NCBI RefSeq assembly: GCF_963667135.1
Contig: NZ_OY762974.1
Coordinates: forward strand, 2,976,001 to 3,040,000
Length of the DNA: 64,000 nucleotides
Direction: 5' to 3'
Origin: an uncultured Macellibacteroides sp.
GTDB lineage: Bacteria; Bacteroidota; Bacteroidia; Bacteroidales; Tannerellaceae
Under the pieces are notes generated by a model, which saw only the letters and a list, made by a program, of their open reading frames with translations, searched no databases and had not been told where the DNA came from. The position numbers and the translations under genes were made by a program. Position 1 is the first letter of the stretch. Each line of letters opens with the position of its first letter. Shown piece by piece: positions 42,584 through 51,421 of the stretch.

Positions 42584-44950
42584 ATGAAAAAACTCACACT
42601 CGCATTATTCATGCTTTTTGTCTTTTGCAATATCTCTTTTGCAAAACCAATACTTACTAAAAGCAAATACCTGATTGCAACACTATTAGATGGAGCTACA
42701 GGCACTGTAAGCCCCGGAACAAACACCTACCCGCTGGCCTATTATGCCGACCGCGATGCAGAATCTGCCACCGAGTCGGATTATTGGATTATTAAAGAGC
42801 AGGGGAGTAATGAATATACGTTTCAAAATGCCTCCACGCTCCAATACATCAGGCACGATAATACATCCACTTCAGATCGTACAGCGCTTGTTCTTACAGA
42901 TGCTATCCAGGCCGATAAATCCACCTCTTTTACATTGGACCTGAAAGAATCCGCCAACTTATGTTATTACGTTATCCGCTCCGTTGTTAACCCCGAAAAA
43001 GTATGGAACAGAAGAGAAACGGCCTACGAAACAATTTTCCCGGTTGGCGTATTCACGGGTAGTGGTACCGCCAATGAATGTTTTATCCTATATGATTCGG
43101 AAGGCAATCCGGCCATTGATGATACTAAAACCGGCCCGGTACTTCCCTCTACAGACGTTAAGACCTTAGGCTCATTCACTAACTACGCCCATTGGCTTAC
43201 TTTCGATGGTAAAACACCTGTGGTAGATACATCGGCAAAAGAATTCTATCTATCCGTTCCGGAAGGAAAAATCGGAACGGACGTAACTATGACCGTTAGC
43301 TATTCGCTGCTGGATGCCGCCTGTAAATTATATATAGACAACACAGAAATAAGCAGCGGCACTACCTGCAATTTTAGCAATGTGTCAGCAGCCAAAAGCT
43401 ATCCTGTCGAAATTAGAAACGGAACAACCGTTGTGGCTTCGGGAACCATTCTGTTCAGTTGCCTCCCTTTGATTCAGATTTACTCTTCATCAGCAATCGG
43501 TACAGTCTATAATCTAACCCGTATTGCTGTCACCGAGCCAGACAAAACCGATACCACCGAAGTGATACTTTCGGATATTAAAACAAGAGGCGCCTATTCG
43601 AGTACGTTCCCCAAGAAATCGTATGCCCTGAAATTGAAGGATGTTGATGGAGTAACGTCCATAGACCGCTCCTTTTTAGGTTTGCGAAGCGACAATAATT
43701 GGATTCTGGATGCCATGTATGTAGATCCGGGTCGCATGAGGAACCGTGTATCCACCGACTTATGGAACGATTTTTCCACGCGACCTTACCATGCATCGTC
43801 CGAACCAATGATGATAAACGGAACCCGGGGCAGCTTTGTGGAAGTCTTCCTCAACGATTCGTACAACGGACTATATTGCATGACCGAGAAGGTGGACCGT
43901 AAGCAGTTGAAACTGAAAAAGCTAAAGTATTCGACAGACCTTACAACCGTGACCCAACGGGGAGGATTATACAAGGCGGACCAATGGAGCACTGGAACTT
44001 TGTTAGGGTATAATTTTCTGAACAGCGGTTTGCCTATGTACGACAACAACTCTGCGGTCTGGAGTGGATACGAAGCAAAATATCCAGACATGGACGACGG
44101 TGAACCAATTCAGTGGAAACCATTGTATGATGCCATTTATACATCCTCCTATCTCACAAACGATGCTACTTTCAGGGCTAATGTGGCAACATGCTACGAT
44201 TTGCCGGTATTTTTGGATTACTACCTGTTTATCGAATTAATGCTGGCCAGCGACAATCACGGAAAGAATACTTACCTGTATGTTTACGATCAGACAGTGT
44301 CCTCAAAATTAAGTCTCGCACCCTGGGATCTGGACGGAACCTGGGGGAGAAGATGGGACGGTACAACCAATCTGACTGTGGCCAACCAGGATTTTGATAG
44401 CTTTATTACCACCTACGAGCATGCCCAAAATAATTTATTTCTCCGTTTACGAAGACTTAATCTGGATGGATATACTACAAAACTGAAAGATCGGTACAAG
44501 GAGTTGCGCGGATCCTTTTTTTCCTATTCCAGCCTGATGGAACGTTTCCGGAAGTATAACGATCTTTTCGATAAAAGCGGAGCCGCATCCCGCGAAAGGA
44601 AACGATGGAATATGGAAGACAATAGCACGGAAATAAATTACCTTTCAACCTGGATTACCGATCGTTTGAGCTACCTGGATAATCAGTACCTGGGCGGACA
44701 ATACGTAGGTAATGCTGTTATCGATGTTTCGGCAAGCAAAATTAAGTTCGCCCCCAATCCGGTTCGCGATGTGCTGACTGTTTTCAATCTGACTGCCGGC
44801 GAAAAGGTACAGGTGATTTCTCTACAGGGAGATATTTTGATCCAAACTCAGTCCAATGGAGGAAACGTGGTTGTAAATATGAGCGGACTTGCTTCGGGCG
44901 TTTATTTAATCAAAGCAGGACAGGAAGTCTCCAAACTTATAAAAAAGTAA
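42584..44950 (+). CDS. Secreted CotH-type protein with T9SS sorting tail
   Basis: This 788-residue protein has a signal peptide (MKKLTLALFMLFVFCNISFAKP), an N-terminal region of about 190 residues, a beta domain and a CotH kinase-like domain (about 300-690) with GSFVEVFLNDSYNGLYCMTEKVDRKQL and the acidic LAPWDLDGTWG. The end is a type IX sorting domain: KIKFAPNPVRDVLTVFNL, then MSGLASGVYLIKAGQEVSKLIKK. CotH of Bacillus is a protein kinase of spore coat; in Bacteroidetes the role of such exported relatives is not known. It is probably anchored on or released from the cell surface. Confidence 0.85.
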   Translation: MKKLTLALFMLFVFCNISFAKPILTKSKYLIATLLDGATGTVSPGTNTYPLAYYADRDAESATESDYWIIKEQGSNEYTFQNASTLQYIRHDNTSTSDRTALVLTDAIQADKSTSFTLDLKESANLCYYVIRSVVNPEKVWNRRETAYETIFPVGVFTGSGTANECFILYDSEGNPAIDDTKTGPVLPSTDVKTLGSFTNYAHWLTFDGKTPVVDTSAKEFYLSVPEGKIGTDVTMTVSYSLLDAACKLYIDNTEISSGTTCNFSNVSAAKSYPVEIRNGTTVVASGTILFSCLPLIQIYSSSAIGTVYNLTRIAVTEPDKTDTTEVILSDIKTRGAYSSTFPKKSYALKLKDVDGVTSIDRSFLGLRSDNNWILDAMYVDPGRMRNRVSTDLWNDFSTRPYHASSEPMMINGTRGSFVEVFLNDSYNGLYCMTEKVDRKQLKLKKLKYSTDLTTVTQRGGLYKADQWSTGTLLGYNFLNSGLPMYDNNSAVWSGYEAKYPDMDDGEPIQWKPLYDAIYTSSYLTNDATFRANVATCYDLPVFLDYYLFIELMLASDNHGKNTYLYVYDQTVSSKLSLAPWDLDGTWGRRWDGTTNLTVANQDFDSFITTYEHAQNNLFLRLRRLNLDGYTTKLKDRYKELRGSFFSYSSLMERFRKYNDLFDKSGAASRERKRWNMEDNSTEINYLSTWITDRLSYLDNQYLGGQYVGNAVIDVSASKIKFAPNPVRDVLTVFNLTAGEKVQVISLQGDILIQTQSNGGNVVVNMSGLASGVYLIKAGQEVSKLIKK

Positions 44951-44952
44951 GC

Positions 44953-45005
44953 TAAGCACCATTTTGGTAGCCCCATAGACTATAGGGCTACCAAAATGGT
45001 GCTTA
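44953..45005. terminator. Perfect 21-bp stem bidirectional terminator
   Basis: Arms at 44953-44973 and 44985-45005 are perfectly complementary around an 11-nt loop, between the convergent CotH and helicase genes. Confidence 0.85.
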
Positions 45006-45019
45006 CAACCGCTACTTAC

Positions 45020-47053
45020 TTACCATACATTATCTATCAATTGCTGTTCAAATACTTTGTAAGGCTTTTCTAACGCGTTATCCTCCAGATGCTTCTGAAG
45101 GACTTTTCCAAAGGCCTCTTCGTCGTTCTTGTTAAAAGCACTTATCAAGTCGTTTTTCTTTTTGGGAAGCTTTCTTACTACGCCTTTTCTGTGTGCATGA
45201 GTAAATGCATTCATTATAACCTGTTTGTTTCTGCCATTGATGCGTAACAAAAATGAAAGTTCTCTTAAAGCCGCTTGGGGCAACATAAAGTCGGTTAATT
45301 TAAACAGGCATTTTAAATCGAATGTTCGACTAAACTGAACTTTATACAAATCACAAGCTTCCTCCTTTTTTGTTGATTTTAGGTGTCTTTCTGCTTGCAG
45401 ATATACAATCAGGTTATTAGTGATGTTCTTTTTATCCAGCCTTGTAAGCAAAGCATTTATTTTATTGGATTCGGTATAGTGCAATAAAACAGCTTTGATT
45501 AGTAAACCGAAATCAGTTTTTGGCAGATCGGCAAGAATAGCCTGAATCTCTTCGTTTCGTTGTTTTGCCACTTTGTAAATGATGTTGTCTGTAACAAGCA
45601 TCGTAAATACCTTCTCAATGAGTATCCAAACTTCTTCGTCGTTTGTCTTTAGTTTTAGTAAATCAAGGCAGTGATTAAAGAGAATCTGGCCAGCCTTTTC
45701 TATGTCGCCATTCCTGAATAACTGATCTGCCTGATCTGTTATAATAAGATCTGAAACAACAGCCTGACAGTTGTTCACGTTCTTCATAAATTCTACCACG
45801 TCTTCGTTTACAAACAGGCTTCTCTGCTGTAGGGGAGCTGTAAGGTAAAGACCTTCCAAACTTCTCGAACGGCTAAGGGCCACGTAAACCTGACCGCTGG
45901 CGAACGACATATTTCGCAGGTCTACGCATACTTTATCGAACGTAAGTCCCTGACTTTTATGAACAGTAATAGCCCAAGCCAGACGGAGAGGGAATTGTTC
46001 GATGGATCCTTCTACCACAGACTCTATTTCTTGCTCGTCGGGCAGGAAGGTTTGTTTTACTTTCTCTGTTATTGCTTTCTCCAGCTTGTATTCATTTCCG
46101 TTTACCATTACCCGGATGGTGGATTCGGTCAGTTCCGAAACCTTTCCGATGCTTCCGTTTACCCATCGGTGCTTAGGGTCGTTTTTGGTAAACATAACCT
46201 GCGCACCCTCTTTCAGTATTAATTGTTCTTCAAAATCTTTCGGATTTATCTTCCCTTTAAGTATTGCCTGGTATGTATATCGTTTGCCCGGCAAGTTATC
46301 GAGATGAATTTTATTGGTTTCGAAAGCCGTGTTGTTACGAAAGGTGAGCATGATGATACCCTCGTCTATTACTTCCGAAATAGGAACGATTCTTTTTTTC
46401 AACCCGTCGAGATGCGATTGAGTTGTTTTGTTTTTTCGTATGGCATCGAGAATGGATAGAAAGCGCGCGTCTTTCTGACGGTAACATTTCTTAAACTCGA
46501 TTTTGGGAATTGTGAACGTTTGAAAGATGTGAGCCCTGAAGAAAAAAGGTATACCCGGACCGTATATCTTTGCCAGCATCTCCTTGTCGTCGCCAGCAAC
46601 TACGGGAGGCAGTTGATACAAGTCGCCCATAAATATTATTTGTTTGCCGCCAAAAGGGAGGTGCGATTGTATATTATTCCGCAGACAGGTATTCAGGGCA
46701 TCCACTAAATCCGCACGAAGCATAGAGGCCTCGTCTATTACGATAACATCGCAAGCCAGAAGTAATTCCAGCTGGGTTTTTGGTAAATCCGTATTGATTC
46801 CTCTTGATATTACATCGAATGGAAAGCGGAAGAAGGAGTGGAGCGTTTCTCCCTGAATATTGATTGCCGCAATTCCCGTGGGGGCAAACAGCAAGAACTT
46901 TTTACGTGAATGTGCTTGAATATTCCGTATAAAGGTGCTTTTCCCGGTTCCGGCTTTTCCTGTAAGAAAGAAAGAGATGTTTGTTTTTTCAACAAGTTCC
47001 CAGGCCGATAATTGTTCTTTATTATCGGGATCGATAAATGAAGGTTTGTTCAT
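45020..47053 (-). CDS. PIF1-like DNA helicase (AAA family)
   Basis: This 677-residue superfamily 1B helicase has Walker A GKAGTGKST at residues 32-40, motif Ia FAPTGIAAINIQGETLHSFF (about 57-75), Walker B VIVIDEASML (about 105-112) and the C-terminal ITVHKSQGLTFDKVCVDL with the SQG motif, followed by ALSRSRS. These are the marks of PIF1/RecD-like helicases that unwind 5' to 3'. The C-terminal 230 residues are helical and of unknown role. It is a common single-copy gene in Bacteroidetes, probably in DNA repair or replication restart. It is followed upstream by a 924-bp gene-free gap. Confidence 0.9.
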   Translation of the reverse strand: MNKPSFIDPDNKEQLSAWELVEKTNISFFLTGKAGTGKSTFIRNIQAHSRKKFLLFAPTGIAAINIQGETLHSFFRFPFDVISRGINTDLPKTQLELLLACDVIVIDEASMLRADLVDALNTCLRNNIQSHLPFGGKQIIFMGDLYQLPPVVAGDDKEMLAKIYGPGIPFFFRAHIFQTFTIPKIEFKKCYRQKDARFLSILDAIRKNKTTQSHLDGLKKRIVPISEVIDEGIIMLTFRNNTAFETNKIHLDNLPGKRYTYQAILKGKINPKDFEEQLILKEGAQVMFTKNDPKHRWVNGSIGKVSELTESTIRVMVNGNEYKLEKAITEKVKQTFLPDEQEIESVVEGSIEQFPLRLAWAITVHKSQGLTFDKVCVDLRNMSFASGQVYVALSRSRSLEGLYLTAPLQQRSLFVNEDVVEFMKNVNNCQAVVSDLIITDQADQLFRNGDIEKAGQILFNHCLDLLKLKTNDEEVWILIEKVFTMLVTDNIIYKVAKQRNEEIQAILADLPKTDFGLLIKAVLLHYTESNKINALLTRLDKKNITNNLIVYLQAERHLKSTKKEEACDLYKVQFSRTFDLKCLFKLTDFMLPQAALRELSFLLRINGRNKQVIMNAFTHAHRKGVVRKLPKKKNDLISAFNKNDEEAFGKVLQKHLEDNALEKPYKVFEQQLIDNVW

Positions 47054-47437
47054 CCTTTTTATATTTGGTTTTGATTAAAAAGCTTTATTTGATAGTGATA
47101 TACAGTGTGGTAATCAGTGAATAGGTCTGATGGTTTTGGACTGATAGCTTTCTCGCAATAAAACGCTTCTTGAAAATTCTACTATTTAAGAATGCGAATA
47201 TAGTTATTAATTTAACACTTCAACTATAAAAGTACTAATAAATTGCGAAATTTGTTGATATTCGGATTAAACACAATAGCCGGATATCGCGATTGAGTAT
47301 GGACCACCTGCAATTTTGCCCCGGACTTTTCCCAGCCAAAGTGTTTAACGAAGACAGATTCCTGAAAAACAAATGAGTCATTTACCATTTATATCCAGTA
47401 AAGTAGCCCTATATCAATAGACTTCTATAACTTTGGG

Positions 47438-47573
47438 TACGAACAAGTATTCGTTTGACATATGGATACTTTGCGTTTGCGATATGAATATCTTTCGTTC
47501 AACATATCACAAATGCAAGTTATCCATATGTTAACTTTACCTTTGCGATATGGCAAACGAATACTTGTTCGTA
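47438..47573. repeat. 136-bp nested palindrome
   Basis: Perfect 20-bp outer arms lie at 47438-47457 and 47554-47573. Inside, CATATGGATA (47459-47468) pairs with TATCCATATG (47521-47530), and that inner stem extends to about 26 pairs with a few mismatches. The right side also carries a second copy of the TTTGCGATATG motif. No frame is present. It may be a small non-coding mobile unit (MITE-like) or a structured regulatory site. Confidence 0.6.
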
Positions 47574-47924
47574 GTCTTAGCGTTAGTTTACTTAATGCTT
47601 TCTTATACTTTATCGTTTAAAAGGTGCTAAATATAAGCTGATTGTGAATCCTTCTGCTGCGAAGAAGGTAGAGGACTCAGGCTCCGAAAGAATGGATAAT
47701 ACATGCTGCATGCCTGAAATTAAAAGGTGACAGGTGTGAGATCATTCGCATCTTTCACAAGCCATCTCTCACTCACTAAACCCTGATCAGTAAAGGGATC
47801 TGAAGCTTTTTGTGATAGATGACAGTTTAAAACGACAATAATTCGTTTTGGTTGGATATTGTTAGCGTCAACAAACAGCAAAGGAATTACTTTGCAAATT
47901 TTTAAAGGGATCTTTTATAAACAA

Positions 47925-47959
47925 AAAACTCCTGCAATCTTTGCGACTGCAGGAGTTTT
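47925..47959 (-). terminator. Terminator of the GGGtGRT operon
   Basis: AAAACTCCTGCA (47925-47936) pairs with TGCAGGAGTTTT (47948-47959) just after the stop of the minus-strand gene, with a T tract on that strand. Confidence 0.8.
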
Positions 47960-47977
47960 ATATTGTAATTGATTTAA

Positions 47978-48979
47978 TTACTTAGCCAATGCTTGTTCGA
48001 TTGATACTGCAACTGCAACAGTAGCACCTACCATTGGGTTGTTACCCATACCAAGGAATCCCATCATTTCTACGTGAGCAGGAACTGATGAAGAACCAGC
48101 GAACTGAGCGTCGCCGTGCATACGACCCATAGTGTCTGTCATACCGTAAGAAGCAGGACCTGCACCCATGTTGTCCGGGTGAAGTGTACGACCCGTACCA
48201 CCACCTGATGCTACAGAGAAATACTTGTGTCCGTTTTCAATACATTCTTTCTTGTATGTACCTGCAACCGGGTGCTGGAAACGTGTTGGGTTGGTTGAGT
48301 TACCTGTGATGGATACGTCAACACCTTCGGAACGCATGATAGCTACACCTTCGCGTACATCGTCGGCTCCGTAACATTTAACTTTGGCACGAAGACCTGT
48401 AGAATAAGGAGTTTCCTTAACTACGGCAAGGTCGCCACTGTTATAGTCGAACTGAGTCTGAACATAAGTGAAACCGTTGATACGAGAGATAATCATAGCA
48501 GCGTCTTTTCCTAAACCGTTCAGGATTACGCGCAATGGTTCTTTACGTACCTTGTTTGCCATTTCGGCAATCTTGATAGCACCTTCGGCAGCTGCGAATG
48601 ATTCGTGACCAGCAAGGAATGCGAAACATTTTGTTTCTTCGCGAAGCAAACGTGCACCCAGGTTACCGTGACCGATACCAACCTTACGGTCGTCGGCTAC
48701 CGAACCTTTGATACAGAATGCCTGCAAACCGATACCGATAGCTTCGGAAGCGTCTGCTGCATTTTTGCAACCTTTCTTGATAGCGATAGCTGCACCTACA
48801 ACATATGCCCAGGCAGCATTTTCGAAACAGATAGGTTGAGTTTCCTTACATGTTGTATAAGGATCGATACCAATAGCATCGCAGATAGCCTTTGCTTCGT
48901 CGATGTCTTTGATACCATATTGGTTTAATACCGCGTTGATGTTATCGATACGACGGTCATAACTTTCAAATAAAGCCAT
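47978..48979 (-). CDS. GGGtGRT family protein
   Basis: This 333-residue protein is named for its motif, seen here as SGGGTGRTLHPDN around residue 256. Other conserved blocks are GIGHGNLGARLLREETKCFAFLAGHESFAAAEGA and MGFLGMGNNPMVGATVAVAVSIEQAL. It has no signal peptide or membrane segment, and five or more cysteines, including CDAIGIDPYTTC. The biochemical role is unknown. It always seems to sit near a NifU-like scaffold protein, as here (two genes upstream in the same minus-strand operon), which suggests a link to iron-sulfur or cysteine chemistry; that is inference. Confidence 0.9.
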   Translation of the reverse strand: MALFESYDRRIDNINAVLNQYGIKDIDEAKAICDAIGIDPYTTCKETQPICFENAAWAYVVGAAIAIKKGCKNAADASEAIGIGLQAFCIKGSVADDRKVGIGHGNLGARLLREETKCFAFLAGHESFAAAEGAIKIAEMANKVRKEPLRVILNGLGKDAAMIISRINGFTYVQTQFDYNSGDLAVVKETPYSTGLRAKVKCYGADDVREGVAIMRSEGVDVSITGNSTNPTRFQHPVAGTYKKECIENGHKYFSVASGGGTGRTLHPDNMGAGPASYGMTDTMGRMHGDAQFAGSSSVPAHVEMMGFLGMGNNPMVGATVAVAVSIEQALAK

Positions 48980-49032
48980 AATGATATTGTCTTTAAATTT
49001 TTTTACCTTGTTGTTTATTAGAAACTTGTAAG

Positions 49033-49215
49033 TTACTTTTTAATGTTTTTACTTACAAAGAATAAGGAGATAAGAAGGTTGATAATGATCACGCCTCCAC
49101 AGCACGCCAGATAAAATGCCTTCCAGGGCGGTAGCACCAGATAACAGATTACAGAAGCAATCGCAATGATTGCAATCAGCCCGATGAGGACACGCTGTAT
49201 TACCTTCCTATTCAT
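49033..49215 (-). CDS. Small two-helix membrane protein, 60 residues
   Basis: This protein has a basic N-terminus (MNRKVIQR), two hydrophobic helices (about residues 9-27 and 33-53, the second with adjacent cysteines in LACCGG) and a lysine-rich end. Its start overlaps the upstream NifU-like gene by 8 bp and the GGGtGRT gene follows 53 bp later, so it belongs to the same transcript. I do not recognise a family; the tight placement is the main reason to call it a gene. Confidence 0.7.
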   Translation of the reverse strand: MNRKVIQRVLIGLIAIIAIASVICYLVLPPWKAFYLACCGGVIIINLLISLFFVSKNIKK

Positions 49216-49900
49216 TACGAGGATCGATGTATTTTACAGCTTCATTAAAACGACCGTAAGAGCCTTTCGCTTTTTCAAGCGCTTCATTGGCAGCAACACC
49301 TTTCTTCACCATTTCCATAAACTTGCCAAGGTGAACAAATTCGTAACCGATAACCTGGTCATCAGCATCCAAAGCCATGCGTGTGCAATAGCCTTCTGCC
49401 ATTTCAAGGTAACGGGTTCCCTTTGCCAAAGTACCGTACATGGTACCTACCTGGCTGCGTAGTCCTTTACCAAGATCTTCAAGACCTGCGCCAATTGGCA
49501 GACCACCTTCCGAGAAAGCCGACTGTGTACGTCCGTAAACAATCTGCAGGAATAATTCGCGCATAGCTGTGTTGATAGCATCGCAAACTAAGTCTGTGTT
49601 CAACGCTTCAAGGATAGTCTTACCCGGAAGAATTTCGGATGCCATAGCTGCCGAGTGAGTCATACCTGAACAACCGATTGTTTCGATCAACGCTTCCTGG
49701 ATGATTCCTTCTTTAACGTTAAGCGTCAGCTTACAGCTACCTTGTTGAGGTGCACACCAGCCGATACCGTGTGTTAATCCAGAAATGTCACTGATTTCTT
49801 TGGATCTAACCCATTTTCCTTCTTCAGGAATCGGAGCAGACTGATGGTTAGCCCCTTTTTTTACAACACACATCTGTTGTACTTCATGTGAATAAATCAT
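49208..49900 (-). CDS. NifU-like iron-sulfur scaffold-type protein
   Basis: This 230-residue protein resembles the N-terminal domain of NifU/IscU: cysteines lie in GWCAPQQGSCKL, LIETIGCSGMTHSAA and NTDLVCDAINTAM, and in known scaffolds three such cysteines hold the nascent cluster. Its length is well above IscU (about 130 residues), with a C-terminal extension to YIDPRNE. It is the first gene of an operon with a small membrane protein and the GGGtGRT protein. It is not next to IscS, HscA or other assembly genes, so it is probably a special-purpose scaffold rather than the housekeeping one. Confidence 0.8.
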   Translation of the reverse strand: MIYSHEVQQMCVVKKGANHQSAPIPEEGKWVRSKEISDISGLTHGIGWCAPQQGSCKLTLNVKEGIIQEALIETIGCSGMTHSAAMASEILPGKTILEALNTDLVCDAINTAMRELFLQIVYGRTQSAFSEGGLPIGAGLEDLGKGLRSQVGTMYGTLAKGTRYLEMAEGYCTRMALDADDQVIGYEFVHLGKFMEMVKKGVAANEALEKAKGSYGRFNEAVKYIDPRNE

Positions 49901-49969
49901 AATCGCTAATTTATTATAATATAAGATAATTATAAATACCTTACGTAAGTGTTCTTAAGTTAGACGTGG

Positions 49970-49977
49970 CAAAAGTA
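49970..49977 (-). promoter_or_regulatory. -7 promoter element of the NifU-like/GGGtGRT operon
   Basis: On the minus strand TACTTTTG matches TAnnTTTG, 69 bp before the start at 49900. Confidence 0.6.
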
Positions 49978-50001
49978 GTTTTTTTTTCTGCATCATGCAA
50001 T

Positions 50002-50030
50002 AAAAAAGGGAGGCTAAGCTCCCTTTTTTT
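50002..50030 (-). terminator. Terminator of the TlpA-like gene
   Basis: A GGGAG/CTCCC stem flanked by A and T tracts begins 3 bp after the stop at 50033 and ends in a U tract on the minus strand. Confidence 0.85.
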
Positions 50031-50032
50031 GA

Positions 50033-51169
50033 TTATTTTATCAGTTCTGCTAACTTGGCGTTTAATGCGTCGCCGTGCAGGTCTTTCGCAACGATTATTC
50101 CTTCTTTGTCGAACAACACTGTGTGAGGAATGCTGTTTACACCGTATAGGGCGGCTCCTTCGGAATCCCAGAACTTAAGATCGGACAATTGTTTCCATTC
50201 CATCTTCATCTCTTTTACTCCACCTAACCAGGCGTCTTTGTCTTTATCCAGCGATACGCCTACAATTTCGAAGCCTTTCTTGCTGTATTTCTTGTAAGTT
50301 TCTACCAATCCCGGCATTTCTTTGCGGCAGGGAGGACACCAGGATGCCCAGAAATCTACCAGCACGTACTTGCCCTGACCAACATATTCGGATAGCTTGT
50401 GCATGTTTCCTTCCATGTCTGCCATTTCGAAGTCGGTGAATTTCTGTCCTACTGCTACCTTTGCAAGGATATCCAGTCTGGCTATTACCCGGTCGATTCC
50501 CGGAACGGCCTTGAAGGTGGAGTCGGCTTTGGCAATGATTGCCTGTTGCATTGTTTCGCTCAGATAGGAGCTGAATGTACGGAATACAAAGGCTCCGGAT
50601 AGTTTGGTGGCATTTGCTTCGGCATACTTTCCGGCCAGGTCGAGACGGCGGTTAAAGAGGGCTTCGGCTTTTGTTTCTACTTCGGCTTTTGCTTCTGTGC
50701 TAAGGCTGTCGTAGTTGCCAATACTGCTCGAAAAGGCTGTTTCTTCTACCTGAATTTTTTCCATCTCATTCACAAATCCTTGTATGGCGTCATTTTCGGG
50801 CGAACCGGCAATGGTGGATATGGTGTCGAGTGTAACTGTAAGGGGTGCGTTTTCGAGAACCAGCACTGCCGAGTAAGGACGGTTCTGTCCGGGACCGGTT
50901 TCGCGGGGTGATATCGCTTCCATGGCTTCGGGTGCGAAGCGCAATACACGTAGTTCGGGGGTTGCCTGCTCTCCTTTGAAAAGGAAAGCGCCTTTATCCA
51001 CTAATGCACTGTCTACCGGGGCGGCGTCGCGCTTGCCGAATTCATACATGTATACATACTTACCGTTAAAATCGGCTCCGGAAACTTTGCCGGTAAGCTG
51101 ATAGCCTGGTTTAGTGCTGCAACCCATAAGGATGACAGCTGATGCGGCTAAGTAAAGAAATTTTCTCAT
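50033..51169 (-). CDS. TlpA-type thioredoxin lipoprotein with DUF4369-like domain
   Basis: This 378-residue protein has a lipoprotein signal ending at Cys17 (AVILMGCSTKPG), an N-terminal DUF4369-like beta domain (about 20-130), a helical linker and a C-terminal thioredoxin domain with the redox motif WASWCPPCRKEMPG (near residue 277) and the KGFEIVGVSLDKD strand. It probably reduces or moves disulfides in the periplasm or on the outer membrane, as in many Bacteroidetes TlpA proteins with this domain order. The gene is single and has its own terminator. Confidence 0.92.
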   Translation of the reverse strand: MRKFLYLAASAVILMGCSTKPGYQLTGKVSGADFNGKYVYMYEFGKRDAAPVDSALVDKGAFLFKGEQATPELRVLRFAPEAMEAISPRETGPGQNRPYSAVLVLENAPLTVTLDTISTIAGSPENDAIQGFVNEMEKIQVEETAFSSSIGNYDSLSTEAKAEVETKAEALFNRRLDLAGKYAEANATKLSGAFVFRTFSSYLSETMQQAIIAKADSTFKAVPGIDRVIARLDILAKVAVGQKFTDFEMADMEGNMHKLSEYVGQGKYVLVDFWASWCPPCRKEMPGLVETYKKYSKKGFEIVGVSLDKDKDAWLGGVKEMKMEWKQLSDLKFWDSEGAALYGVNSIPHTVLFDKEGIIVAKDLHGDALNAKLAELIK

Positions 51170-51421
51170 ATACGTTGTTTTTAATAAATAAGTGGTTAAA
51201 CTTAACTATGCGAAGATAAAGCATTCGTTGGATGATTCGAATAGTTTAGGCTTAAAAAGATTTAAGAACTAAATAATTGTTCTGTATGCTTGCCCCTGCG
51301 CTTTCGTATTTCAATAAATAGTGCGATATTTGCATCGTATTTATACAGACATGCAAGAACTGCTAACTGTTATATAGTTGACGATTCAAACGATAAGTTT
51401 CTAAATAAATCAGATTAAGAA

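Larger units (their letters stand above)
47054..47977. other. 924-bp gene-free stretch
   Basis: I find no supportable gene here. It holds the helicase promoter region at its left, a nested palindrome at 47438-47573, some AT-rich filler, and the terminator of the GGGtGRT gene at its right edge. Confidence 0.6.
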
